18,371 bases of DNA from CAYFJV01 sp964460605 (GCA_964460605.1 CAYWPT010000017.1:1-18371); one strand, 5' to 3'. Counted from the stretch's first letter, positions 5,706 to 12,996 are shown. Notes: generated by a model from the letters alone, not told the origin. A program made the numbers and translations.

Positions 5706-6896
5706 ATGGAAAAAGAAATATATTTTGATCATGCAGCAACTACTTACCTTGATCCTAGGGTAAAAGAAGCTATGGAACCGTTCTTCACAGAAGAATTTGG
5801 AAACCCTGGTAGTTTTAACACTATTGGAATGAGAGCAAAAGACATATTAGACAATTGTAGAGAGACAGTTGCTCAATTAATCAATGCTCGTGCTGAAGAA
5901 GTAATTTTTACTGGAAGTGGAACAGAGAGTATTAACTTAGCAATTCAAGGGGTTGCACGTTCTAAAAAGAAGGGACATATTATTACTTCAGAAGCTGAGC
6001 ATCACGCTGTATTAGAAACTTGTGAATATTTAGAGAAAGAAGAAGATTTTACTGTAACATATTTGAAACCAAATAAATTTGGACAAATTACTGTTGATCA
6101 AGTAAAAGAAGCATTACGTGAAGATACTGTTCTTATTAGTTTAATGTATGCAAACAATGAAGTTGGAAGTATTAACCCAATTAAAGAAATTGCTACACTT
6201 GCTAAAGAGAATAGAGTATTAATGCACACTGATGCTTGTCAAGCAGGTGGAATTTTAGATATTGATGTAAAAGAATTAGGTGTAAACTTAATGACTTTAA
6301 ATGGAAGTAAAATCTATGGCCCAAAGGGTACTGGAATGTTATTTGTAAAATCTGGTACTGCAATCAAACCATTAATTTTTGGTGGCGGACAAGAATTTGG
6401 TCTACGTAGTGGAACTGAAAATATTCCAGGTATTGTTGGATTTACAGTAGCTCTAAAATTTGCTCAAGATGAAAGAGAAAGTGAAACTGCTCGTTTGACA
6501 AAGTTACGTGATGATTTAGTTAAAAGAGTATTAGAAGTAGTTCCTGAAACTGTATTAAATGGTCATCCAACTCAAAGATTACCAAATAATGCTAATATTA
6601 GTTTTTTAAACATTGAAGGTGAAGCTTTATTGTTGTATCTAAGTGAGCATGGAATCTGCGCATCAAGTGGAAGCGCATGTACTTCAAAAACTCTTGACCC
6701 AAGTCATGTTTTAGTTGCAATGGATAAACCATATGAATTAGCACATGGAAGTCTACGTTTTACTCTTGGTAAAAGAACAAAACAAGAAGATATTGACAAG
6801 ATCATGGAAGTACTTCCTGAGATTGTAAAAATATTGCGTGCAATTTCACCATTTAATCAAAAGATGGAAGAATTGCAAGTGGAGGTATCACAATGA
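5706..6896 (+). CDS. iscS: Cysteine desulfurase (NifS/IscS family)
   Basis: A PLP enzyme that takes sulfur from cysteine to form a persulfide for Fe-S cluster assembly. The 396-residue protein starts with the family signature YFDHAATT, and shows EHH (98-100), HTDACQ (174-179, with D176 and Q179), the PLP lysine K202 in GSKIYGPKG, and the persulfide cysteine C325 in SSGSACTS. The residue before K202 is Ser rather than the common His. The loop around C325 suits hand-off to a scaffold. I chose the ATG two bases after the HTH stop; an in-frame TTG at 5694 with a GAGG site upstream is possible and would add four residues. It overlaps iscU by ATGA. Confidence 0.95.
   Translation: MEKEIYFDHAATTYLDPRVKEAMEPFFTEEFGNPGSFNTIGMRAKDILDNCRETVAQLINARAEEVIFTGSGTESINLAIQGVARSKKKGHIITSEAEHHAVLETCEYLEKEEDFTVTYLKPNKFGQITVDQVKEALREDTVLISLMYANNEVGSINPIKEIATLAKENRVLMHTDACQAGGILDIDVKELGVNLMTLNGSKIYGPKGTGMLFVKSGTAIKPLIFGGGQEFGLRSGTENIPGIVGFTVALKFAQDERESETARLTKLRDDLVKRVLEVVPETVLNGHPTQRLPNNANISFLNIEGEALLLYLSEHGICASSGSACTSKTLDPSHVLVAMDKPYELAHGSLRFTLGKRTKQEDIDKIMEVLPEIVKILRAISPFNQKMEELQVEVSQ
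6881..6886 (+). promoter_or_regulatory. Shine-Dalgarno site GGAGGT of iscU
   Basis: A perfect GGAGGT lies six bases before the iscU ATG at 6893, inside the end of iscS, allowing coupled translation of desulfurase and scaffold. Confidence 0.75.
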
Positions 6897-7576
6897 GTAT
6901 TCAATTGAATGTATTATCTGGAACAGGAGATGTTGCATCAGCTAGTGGAAAACAATGGTTTTATACAGATGCTGTGAAAGAGCATTTCTTTAGTCCAAAA
7001 AATATCTTTAGAACACAAGAAGAAGCTATCGAATATGCTAAAGAAGCATCTGGAATAGGATTAGTTGGTAGTCCAGCTTGTGGTGATGGTATGAAAATGT
7101 TTGTTAAAATCGATTCATCTTCTGAGAGGATTGTTGAATGTAAATGGCAAACTTATGGTTGTGGAACTGCAATTGCTAGTACATCTGCTTTTAGTGAAAT
7201 GGTAACTAAATATGGTGGAATGACAATTGAAGAAGCAATGAAAATTAAACCAAGAGATATTGCTGACTTTTTAGGTGGTATTCCTCCTAGGAAATTCCAT
7301 TGTAGTGTTTTAGCTGATAAGGCTCTAAAAGAAGCAGTAAATGATTACTTTGAAAAAACTGGTCAAAGTGATAGAATCAAAGTTGGTAAAGCTCAAATTG
7401 TTGACAAAGTTTTAAAAATAACTGACCGCGATATTGAGCATGCTGTATTAGAAGGGGCTTTAACATTTGAAGCAGTGCAAAAGAAAACCAAAGTTGGGGT
7501 ACATGATAAAGGATGTATCCATAAAGTAAATGAGCTCATTAATTTTTATAAAGAAAAATATTTTGGAGATGATTAA
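6893..7576 (+). CDS. iscU: IscU-type Fe-S scaffold with degenerate BFD-like tail
   Basis: The IscU domain (about 23-155) builds [2Fe-2S] clusters on three cysteines and an aspartate. All are present: C63 and D65 (SPACGDGM), C90 (TYGCGTA) and H136/C137 (KFHCSVLA). After it comes a tail (about 163-218) that reads like the BFD-type [2Fe-2S] domain found in NifU: ITDRDIEHAVLEGALTFEAV... However, the expected CxC and CxxC ligands are gone: the first pair falls on D171 and V173, and only C208 remains at the second. This suggests a NifU-like protein whose middle domain has lost its permanent cluster but kept its fold. It stands between iscS and the A-type carrier gene, whose ribosome site lies in its last codons. 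Confidence 0.9.
   Translation: MSIQLNVLSGTGDVASASGKQWFYTDAVKEHFFSPKNIFRTQEEAIEYAKEASGIGLVGSPACGDGMKMFVKIDSSSERIVECKWQTYGCGTAIASTSAFSEMVTKYGGMTIEEAMKIKPRDIADFLGGIPPRKFHCSVLADKALKEAVNDYFEKTGQSDRIKVGKAQIVDKVLKITDRDIEHAVLEGALTFEAVQKKTKVGVHDKGCIHKVNELINFYKEKYFGDD
7565..7573 (+). promoter_or_regulatory. Shine-Dalgarno site GGAGATGAT of the DUF1858-IscA gene
   Basis: GGAGATGAT differs by one base from the ideal GGAGGTGAT and ends four bases before the ATG at 7578. It rules out the longer upstream starts, which lie in or before the site. Confidence 0.7.
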
Positions 7577-7577
7577 T

Positions 7578-8168
7578 ATGGAAGCACAAAATAAAGAACC
7601 TCAAGTTGAGGCCTCAATTAAAAAATCAGAAGGACCTATTAGTAGAGATACCACTATTGGTGATATTATTCAAAAATATCCTAATGTAGTTGACATTTTA
7701 ATGGCTACAGGAGTACACTGTGTAGGTTGTCATGTTGCAGCTTGGGAAAGATTAGAAGATGGTCTTAAAGGTCATGGAAAATCTGACGAAGAAATTGATA
7801 CTGTAATTAATGAATTAAACACAGCTATTGCTGCTGAAAAAGTAGTAGGTAATGAAGAATTTACTATCTCTGAGAAAGCAATGGTTGAAGTAAAGAAAAA
7901 TCTTAAAGAAGGTCAATTTTTACGTGTAGAAGTTGTTTCAGGCGGATGTTCAGGTATGAGTTATGGACTTAGTTTAGATAATGATAGGAAAACTGATGAT
8001 AAATCAATGGAAATTGAAGGAGTAACTGTTGTAGCAGATCCAGAGAGTTTCAAATTAATCAAAGGTTCTCGTTTGGATTATTTAGATACTTTTGAAGAAA
8101 AAGGTTTTAGATTCGTAAATCCTAACGCTACTGGCGGTTGTGGTTGCGGAAAGAGTTTTTCTGCATAA
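7578..8168 (+). CDS. Fusion: DUF1858 redox-disulfide domain + A-type Fe-S carrier
   Basis: A 196-residue two-domain protein. Residues 21-81 are a DUF1858 (hybrid-cluster-protein-associated) domain: DTTIGDIIQKYPNVVDILM followed by GVHCVGC with C48 and C51, and ending in an ELN motif. Residues 94-196 are an IscA/HesB/ErpA-type carrier with the three cluster cysteines C124 (SGGCSGMSYG) and C188/C190 (GGCGCGKSF). A-type carriers pass clusters from IscU to target proteins; the CxxC of DUF1858 is thought to be redox active. Joined in one chain, they could couple cluster transfer to thiol redox state. This is the last gene of the operon. A T-run follows. Confidence 0.9.
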   Translation: MEAQNKEPQVEASIKKSEGPISRDTTIGDIIQKYPNVVDILMATGVHCVGCHVAAWERLEDGLKGHGKSDEEIDTVINELNTAIAAEKVVGNEEFTISEKAMVEVKKNLKEGQFLRVEVVSGGCSGMSYGLSLDNDRKTDDKSMEIEGVTVVADPESFKLIKGSRLDYLDTFEEKGFRFVNPNATGGCGCGKSFSA

Positions 8169-8170
8169 GT

Positions 8171-8184
8171 TTATTTTTTTTTAT
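8171..8184 (+). terminator. T-rich terminator of the Fe-S operon
   Basis: A T-rich run (TTA then nine Ts) starts within three bases of the stop codon and precedes the TATA box of the next gene, marking the operon end. Confidence 0.5.
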
Positions 8185-8192
8185 TTAGCAAT

Positions 8193-8201
8193 CTTTATAT
8201 A
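8193..8201 (+). promoter_or_regulatory. TATA-like box of the leucyl aminopeptidase gene
   Basis: CTTTATATA ends 22 bases before the ATG at 8224. Its position decides this start against an upstream in-frame start at 8140 that would lie inside the preceding gene. Confidence 0.6.
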
Positions 8202-8223
8202 CTTCTTTGTGCTTTATTTATAC

Positions 8224-9696
8224 ATGAGAGTTGGAGTAGTTTCTGGAAATTTTAAAGATGCAAAAGCTGATCTTATTGTAGTACCAGTTTTTGAAGGAAG
8301 TAAGACAAATAGTTATATTCGATTAATGGATAAAGAGGTACAAGAACACATTGCACATTTATTATCCTCTAAAGAATTTAAAGGAAAATTTTCTGAGACT
8401 AGGTTATTGAGTGCTGTTGGAAGTGGAAAAGTACATCATGTATTGTTATTAGGTCTAGGTAAAAAAGAGAAATTTGATGAAGAACAACTTCGTCGTGCTG
8501 TTTCTAGTGCTCATAAAGTAATTAAGAAAAATGGTATTAAAAGTTATTTATCTCCACTTGCTGAGTTAGGAAAAGCTGGAAATTCTCGTAATTTATTTGT
8601 TGTAGCTGAAAGTATGTATCTTTCAGATTATGTTTTTGATAAGTATAAAACAACCGGGAAAGAGGATAAGAAAGAAGTTGCTTCAGTTTCATTGTGGACT
8701 AAGAGTAAAGGTGATGCAAAAGCTGTGAAAAGGGCTGAAGTTGTTGCTCGTGCAACTAATTATGCTCGTGATTTGGTAAACTCTCCGCCTAATATTGTGT
8801 ATCCTGAGTATTTAGCAAAAGAGGCTAAGAAATTGGCTTCTAAGGATGTAAAAGTAACCGTATTTGGTCCTAAAGAATTGGCTAAAATTGGTTGCGGTGG
8901 ATTACTTGCTGTAGGAAAAGGAAGTATTCGTGGTCCTCGATTAATTATTATTGATTATCACCCAAAAGGAGCTAAAGGTTCTTTAGCTGTAGTTGGTAAA
9001 GGAGTGACTTTTGATTCAGGTGGCTTAAATATTAAACCTGGTGCTTATATGACGACCATGAAATGTGATATGTCTGGGTCTGCTGTTTCAATTGGAGTAG
9101 TAAAAGCTGCTTCTGAATTAGGATTGAAGAAACGTGTCATTGGTGTGATGACTTGTGCTGAAAACATGCCTTCGGAGAGAAGTTATCGTCCTGATGATAT
9201 TATTAAAATGTATTCTGGGAAGTATGTTGAAATTGGTAATACTGATGCTGAAGGTCGTATGTGTTTAGCAGATGCTTTGGCGTATACTGAAAAGAAAATT
9301 AAACCAGATGTAATGATTAATTTTGCAACTCTTACTGGTGCTTGTGTTGTAGCGCTTGGTTACCATACTGCTGGTATGATGACTACTGATGATGGCTTAG
9401 CAAATCAGTTCTATGCTGCTGGTGAGCGGAGTGGTGATAGAGTATGGAGGTTACCTTTATGGGACGATTACAAGAAACATATGGATTCAGCTATTGCTGA
9501 TGTGTCTAACATTTCTGATGGTCGTTCAGCTGGTGCGATTACTGCTGGAATATTTTTGCAACACTTTGTTGAGAAAACGCCATGGGTACATTTCGATATT
9601 GCAGCAACTGCATTTTTGAAGAAAGCTAAGTATTACAATCCAAAAGATGGAACTGGTGCTGGAATTAGAATGGTAATGGAGTATTTAGGTGTTTAG
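8224..9696 (+). CDS. pepA: Leucyl aminopeptidase (M17 family, PepA)
   Basis: A cytosolic, usually hexameric, two-metal exopeptidase that removes N-terminal residues such as leucine. The 490-residue protein has an N-terminal macro-like domain (to about 165) and the M17 catalytic domain. Metal ligands K259 and D264 (VGKGVTFDSGG), D282 (KCDMSGSA), and D341 and E343 (NTDAEGR) are all present, as are the catalytic K271 and R345. Each sits exactly nine positions after its bovine counterpart, so spacing is fully conserved. The ATG at 8224 follows a TATA box with leaderless spacing. It stands as a single gene after the Fe-S operon and is followed by a T-rich run. Confidence 0.97.
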   Translation: MRVGVVSGNFKDAKADLIVVPVFEGSKTNSYIRLMDKEVQEHIAHLLSSKEFKGKFSETRLLSAVGSGKVHHVLLLGLGKKEKFDEEQLRRAVSSAHKVIKKNGIKSYLSPLAELGKAGNSRNLFVVAESMYLSDYVFDKYKTTGKEDKKEVASVSLWTKSKGDAKAVKRAEVVARATNYARDLVNSPPNIVYPEYLAKEAKKLASKDVKVTVFGPKELAKIGCGGLLAVGKGSIRGPRLIIIDYHPKGAKGSLAVVGKGVTFDSGGLNIKPGAYMTTMKCDMSGSAVSIGVVKAASELGLKKRVIGVMTCAENMPSERSYRPDDIIKMYSGKYVEIGNTDAEGRMCLADALAYTEKKIKPDVMINFATLTGACVVALGYHTAGMMTTDDGLANQFYAAGERSGDRVWRLPLWDDYKKHMDSAIADVSNISDGRSAGAITAGIFLQHFVEKTPWVHFDIAATAFLKKAKYYNPKDGTGAGIRMVMEYLGV

Positions 9697-9703
9697 GGTC
9701 CAT

Positions 9704-9724
9704 TTATTTTTTTCTTTATTTTTT
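9704..9724 (+). terminator. T-rich terminator after pepA
   Basis: A long T-rich stretch begins eight bases after the pepA stop and ends shortly before the TATA-like box of the next gene. Confidence 0.5.
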
Positions 9725-9734
9725 AAGCTAACTC

Positions 9735-9744
9735 TTTTAAATAT
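9735..9744 (+). promoter_or_regulatory. TATA-like box before the unknown 314-residue gene
   Basis: TTTTAAATAT ends 19 bases before the ATG at 9764. Confidence 0.45.
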
Positions 9745-9763
9745 GCTTCATTTTTAAAGAGTA

Positions 9764-10708
9764 ATGGTAGATGGTAAGTTTTACTTTGATGAACTTGTTA
9801 AGAATATTTCTGCTAAAAATAGAAGGGATAGTTTTAGTCATTATGATAATAGAGTGATCTATGCTGGTTTAGAAGAAATCCTTGATGATTCTCATATTTT
9901 TTTTATTAATGGCGCAGTTGTTGAATCTTTAGCTGGAATAACTCCTGCAAGAACTAATTATGAAGGCATTGAGCATTTACCTTTCCCTCGCTTATTCCTT
10001 GAATTTTCTTCTCCGAGGGAACATGCTAGGACAGAAACAAGTAAAGGGGTTGTAAGGGGACTTTCAGTAGGAAAAATGAGAGATGCTTTTCCTTATGGTG
10101 GAGAAGGAATAGCAGATAAATATGAAAACAGATCCCCTGGATTTGATTTTTATGCAGTAAACATATTTTATGATAATTATGGTTTTGATATATCGTTATT
10201 TTCTTCAAGAGATTTTGGTGAATATAGGTCTGGGACTGCTCCAATTAATGGTTTTCAGTTTGTTGATAGGAGTGTTGTTACTCCTGATCCAAATTCTACC
10301 TTAGATTTAATCACACTTGTAGCTAATGTTGTTAATTATATTAATGCCCATAATGTAACTATAGTAAGAACAGAGAGAGGCAACGACACTTTAACTAGAG
10401 AAGAATTGAAAAGAGATAGACGAAGAAAACGTAGTGGTACATTTAAACCAAGAAAGCCAGTAAATTGGGTTGATGTAAGGTGTAGTACGCGTTATGAATC
10501 AGATGAAGAAAATCTTGGAGTTAGTGGCCAGATGGATTATAGAGAATGGGTCCGTGGACATTTTCAAACATATCATAGTAATGATGGGCCTCGTACTCAT
10601 TGGAAAGATCCTTATGTTCGTGGACCAAATAATGCCCCATGGAAAGATAACCGTTATAGAGTTTTAAATGATTTATTTCAAGAACAAATGGGTCTTGCAA
10701 GTGTGTAA
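9764..10708 (+). CDS. Uncharacterised 314-residue protein
   Basis: I do not recognise this gene with confidence. It has no signal peptide or membrane segment. Features: LPFPRLFLEF at 72-81; a hydrophobic helix at about 179-194; a strongly basic stretch KRDRRRKRSGTFKPRKP (216-232) that could bind nucleic acid; and a C-terminal pattern EWVRGHFQTY (261-270) followed by HWKDPYVRGP (279-288) and RYRVL. From memory, a W/VRGH...WxxPYxRGP pattern occurs in uncharacterised proteins of phages and plasmids, some related to anti-CRISPR AcrVA2; I cannot confirm kinship. It has its own TATA box and faces the OB-fold gene tail to tail, with six bases between stop codons. Confidence 0.6.
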   Translation: MVDGKFYFDELVKNISAKNRRDSFSHYDNRVIYAGLEEILDDSHIFFINGAVVESLAGITPARTNYEGIEHLPFPRLFLEFSSPREHARTETSKGVVRGLSVGKMRDAFPYGGEGIADKYENRSPGFDFYAVNIFYDNYGFDISLFSSRDFGEYRSGTAPINGFQFVDRSVVTPDPNSTLDLITLVANVVNYINAHNVTIVRTERGNDTLTREELKRDRRRKRSGTFKPRKPVNWVDVRCSTRYESDEENLGVSGQMDYREWVRGHFQTYHSNDGPRTHWKDPYVRGPNNAPWKDNRYRVLNDLFQEQMGLASV

Positions 10709-10714
10709 TCTACT

Positions 10715-11071
10715 CTATCTCCCTTTAATCTCAATCTTATTTGCAATTAATTCTTTTTCTCCTTTATAGGTTTCTACTGTGCCAGTTATTTCTACATAAT
10801 CTCCTTCATTAAGATAAATGTCTCTGTCTTTGAAAAGAATAACTGGAGTAGTTTCTATCTTTTCATTTGCAATAGTAATGAAGGAAAGATTTTCCATGTC
10901 TGTGTACTTCAATACTGTGCCTTGAAGTTTTACAGATTGGTCATTTTTTGTATGTTCTAATGTTTTTGTCACTTCAAATGTCTGGATATTTGAGTAGAAA
11001 AAGAGTATGCACAAACCTATCATGGCAGTGCTTATGCATACCTTTAACAATTGTTTTTCGGTGATGTTCAT
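10715..11071 (-). CDS. Membrane-anchored OB-fold protein
   Basis: A 118-residue protein with one N-terminal membrane segment (about 9-25, LKVCISTAMIGLCILFF) and a soluble domain of alternating strands (about 46-117: VKLQGTVLKYTD..., GDYVEITGTVETYKGEKELIANKIEIK). The V-x-G-x-V ... V-x-I-x-G-x-V-x-x-Y-x-G-x-x-E-L pattern is that of the OB-fold of the tRNA-anticodon/single-strand-binding type, here tied to the membrane and probably facing outward, as in bacterial BOF-like envelope proteins. Its ligand is unknown. It is a single gene, convergent with the 314-residue gene, with an AT-rich upstream region that contains a weak TATA-like stretch. Confidence 0.65.
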   Translation of the reverse strand: MNITEKQLLKVCISTAMIGLCILFFYSNIQTFEVTKTLEHTKNDQSVKLQGTVLKYTDMENLSFITIANEKIETTPVILFKDRDIYLNEGDYVEITGTVETYKGEKELIANKIEIKGR

Positions 11072-11160
11072 ATTTTTTAATTAAATTAATTTAATTCTTA
11101 AAATGTCTTTTTGTTGATTTGACGGAAATTTTCCGTTTTTATTAGATTTTAAGCTAAATG

Positions 11161-11170
11161 TTTATATAAA
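11161..11170 (+). promoter_or_regulatory. TATA-like box before the 60-residue helical protein
   Basis: TTTATATAAA ends 20 bases before the ATG at 11191, favouring this start over an in-frame GTG at 11182. Confidence 0.55.
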
Positions 11171-11190
11171 TTAGAGATTTTGTGTTGATT

Positions 11191-11373
11191 ATGTCTAAAG
11201 AAAGAGTCTTAGAAATTAAAGAACAGCTTTTCCAACTGGAAGGTAAAATTAGACCCTTACAATGGGATTTTGATAGAAAGCAAATTAATCCCTTTAAATC
11301 AAAAGTATTGAAAGAGTTATCTGTACAAAAAGAAACTCTTCAAAAAGAATTAGCTGAAATCGAAAATGCTTAA
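11191..11373 (+). CDS. Small helical (coiled-coil) protein, unknown function
   Basis: A 60-residue protein, all predicted helix, with two amphipathic segments (SKERVLEIKEQLFQLEGKI and KVLKELSVQKETLQKELAEI) joined by RPLQWDFDRKQINPFKS. It looks like a helical hairpin able to pair with itself or a partner. No family is recognised. The ATG is placed by a strong TATA box. It lies upstream of the glycosylase gene, which has its own TATA box, so the two are probably separate units. Confidence 0.6.
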   Translation: MSKERVLEIKEQLFQLEGKIRPLQWDFDRKQINPFKSKVLKELSVQKETLQKELAEIENA

Positions 11374-11417
11374 GAATTTTGTTTTAAGGAAATTGTAATG
11401 ATTTTTCTAGTGTGAGC

Positions 11418-11428
11418 TTTTATATATT
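11418..11428 (+). promoter_or_regulatory. TATA-like box of the tag gene
   Basis: TTTTATATATT ends 20 bases before the ATG at 11449. Confidence 0.55.
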
Positions 11429-11448
11429 GGCCTGTATTTTTTTAATTT

Positions 11449-11997
11449 ATGAAAAGATGTACTTGGCCTTCAGAAGATTTATTGATGATTAAATATCATG
11501 ATGAAGAATGGGGGGTTCCTCTGCATGATGATCAGAAACTGTTTGAGTTTTTGATTCTTGAGGGTGCACAAGCTGGTTTGACTTGGAGAACTGTGTTGCA
11601 TCGTCGTGAAGGGTATAGAAAGGCTTTTTTGAATTTTGATTATTCTGAGGTTGCTAAGTTTACTTCAGAAGATGTTGAACGATTAATGCAGGATTCTGGG
11701 ATAATCAGGAATAGGTTGAAGATTAAATCTGCTATTACTAATGCTCAAGCTTTTATTGAAGTTCGTAAAAAATTTGGAACTTTTGACAAATACATTTGGT
11801 CTTTTGTTGATGGGAAGGTTATTGATAATAAGTTTACTTCATTGTCTGATATTCCTTCAATGACTTCTATTTCAAATGCAATGAGTAAAGATTTGAAAAA
11901 ACGTGGGTTTAAATTTGTAGGATCTACCATCTGTTACGCTTTTATGCAAGCGACAGGAATGGTAAATGATCATGTTCTTGATTGTGAGTTTCGGTAG
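11449..11997 (+). CDS. tag: DNA-3-methyladenine glycosylase I
   Basis: Excises 3-methyladenine from alkylated DNA, starting base-excision repair. The 182-residue protein has the zinc-snap ligands of E. coli TAG at the same numbers: C4, H17, H175 and C179. Also conserved are the YHDEEWG segment (16-22), E38 and W46 of the base-binding pocket (LEGAQAGLTW), and the helix-hairpin-helix region around FTSEDVERLMQDSGIIRNRLKI. Length is normal apart from a slightly short C-terminus, which ends just after C179. The family is mainly bacterial, so gene transfer into this lineage is plausible. It is the last gene before the insertion sequence, whose target duplication starts 25 bases after the stop. Confidence 0.95.
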   Translation: MKRCTWPSEDLLMIKYHDEEWGVPLHDDQKLFEFLILEGAQAGLTWRTVLHRREGYRKAFLNFDYSEVAKFTSEDVERLMQDSGIIRNRLKIKSAITNAQAFIEVRKKFGTFDKYIWSFVDGKVIDNKFTSLSDIPSMTSISNAMSKDLKKRGFKFVGSTICYAFMQATGMVNDHVLDCEFR

Positions 11998-12021
11998 ATT
12001 TATGTAGTTTAAAGGTTTATT

Positions 12022-12035
12022 CTTTTTATGCCACT
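12022..12035 (+). repeat. Target-site duplication, left copy
   Basis: CTTTTTATGCCACT occurs here and again at 12983-12996, directly outside the ends of the insertion sequence. The copy contains the ATG of the gene into which the element inserted. Confidence 0.9.
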
Positions 12036-12060
12036 TCTATTATCCCGAAACTGGGGCACA
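12036..12060. repeat. Left terminal inverted repeat of the IS481 element
   Basis: TCTATTATCCCG, seven bases, then GGCACA; it pairs with the right end at 12958-12982 (12-base tip with one mismatch, plus GGCACA). Confidence 0.8.
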
Positions 12061-12068
12061 TCACGAAA

Positions 12069-12932
12069 TTAGGGCACAATAAACGAATCCCAGGCTTCTT
12101 TAGGAGTTTTGTAACGTAAGCTCATATGCAATCTTACTTCGTTGTAGTGTTGCATAAATTCACTTACATTAGAGAATTTGCCAACAGCAAATTCTTCTTT
12201 GTAGGTCCTAAAGAAGCGTTCTACTTTTCCATTTGTCTGTGGCCTATTTACTCTTGCCAAAACATGCTTGATTCCATGTGAATCAAGCGTTTTACGCCAA
12301 AGTAGTTTTTTCTGGTCAGCATTTGGATGATTTGCATAATATTGTGCTCCATGATCAGTCATAATAGATTTTGAAGTACCATAAGCAAGTATTGCTTGGT
12401 TTAACACAAGTATCCCATTTTTTGATACTTGTGACTTGAACAAACCAAAGCCAGTGATATATCTCGTCCTATCGTCAATGAAAACAGTGATGTTACCTCC
12501 TGTAAAAGGATCATATGACCAATCAGTATGCCACATATCATTTGGGTTAGGTAATTCATACCTAACCCACTTACGTGGCTTTTGCTTCTTTGGATTTGGT
12601 TTAACCAAACCATTTTTGATAAGAACTTTTTCTATCTGCCTATGACTGATAGAAAAACCTTTTCTCTTAAGAATCTGTTCTATGTGACAAGCACCATAAC
12701 CATATTCACGATGACCTAGAATTATTCGTTCAGCAGCAGGATTAAGCTGAACTTCTGGTCTTCCTGGTTTATGATCTTTAAGACCATCTAAACCAAGTTC
12801 ATCAAACTTGTCTATAACTTTGTAAATTGTTCTCCTATGAACCTTTTGAGCAAGTGCCAATCTACTGACTGGTACACCTTTCTTATGCTGTTTAAGGATC
12901 CAAATTCGTTTCTTTTCATTAAGCTTATACAT
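12069..12932 (-). CDS. IS481-family transposase
   Basis: A 287-residue DDE transposase. Residues about 5-50 form an HTH of the IS481/IS3-OrfA type (RLALAQKVHRRTIYKVIDKF), followed by a second winged-helix part with HREYGYGACHIEQILKRKG, and the rve integrase core. The catalytic residues are D137 (WHTDWSY), D193 (MTDHGAQYY) and E238 (NGKVERFFRTYKEEF); the ending LHMSLRYKTPKEAW is typical. I chose the ATG at 12932 (MYKLNEKKRIW), because the longer frame runs into the terminal repeat. No frameshift is seen, so the protein should be active. Confidence 0.93.
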   Translation of the reverse strand: MYKLNEKKRIWILKQHKKGVPVSRLALAQKVHRRTIYKVIDKFDELGLDGLKDHKPGRPEVQLNPAAERIILGHREYGYGACHIEQILKRKGFSISHRQIEKVLIKNGLVKPNPKKQKPRKWVRYELPNPNDMWHTDWSYDPFTGGNITVFIDDRTRYITGFGLFKSQVSKNGILVLNQAILAYGTSKSIMTDHGAQYYANHPNADQKKLLWRKTLDSHGIKHVLARVNRPQTNGKVERFFRTYKEEFAVGKFSNVSEFMQHYNEVRLHMSLRYKTPKEAWDSFIVP

Positions 12933-12957
12933 AATAACCACCATTATGATTATTATG

Positions 12958-12982
12958 TGTGCCTTAATAACGGGATAATACA
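12958..12982. repeat. Right terminal inverted repeat of the IS481 element
   Basis: Read inward (minus strand): TGTATTATCCCG, seven bases, then GGCACA, matching the left end. It begins with TGT, as IS481-family ends usually do. Confidence 0.8.
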
Positions 12983-12996
12983 CTTTTTATGCCACT
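12983..12996 (+). repeat. Target-site duplication, right copy
   Basis: CTTTTTATGCCACT, identical to 12022-12035. It contains the start codon (12989) of the DUF1801 fragment, so the insertion left the gene with a start codon but cut it off from its original promoter. Confidence 0.9.

Larger units (their letters stand above)
12036..12982 (-). mobile_element. Complete IS481-family insertion sequence (947 bp)
   Basis: The element has one transposase gene, imperfect terminal inverted repeats and a 14-bp direct duplication of the target. Read inward, the left end begins TCTATTATCCCG and the right end TGTATTATCCCG; after seven unmatched bases both continue GGCACA. The left end also carries a second, subterminal copy of the TGTGCCC...TTTCG motif (about 12059-12078), in which the transposase stop codon lies, giving tandem putative transposase sites on that side only. 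Intact reading frame, ends and duplication suggest a fairly recent insertion. Confidence 0.9.

Noticed and set aside
9413..12645. Several 60-72-codon frames inside pepA (9413-9619), the 314-residue gene (10026-10244), tag (11745-11930) and the transposase (12401-12613, 12436-12645)
   Set aside because: All are shadows in other frames or on the opposite strand of clear genes and show no family features.
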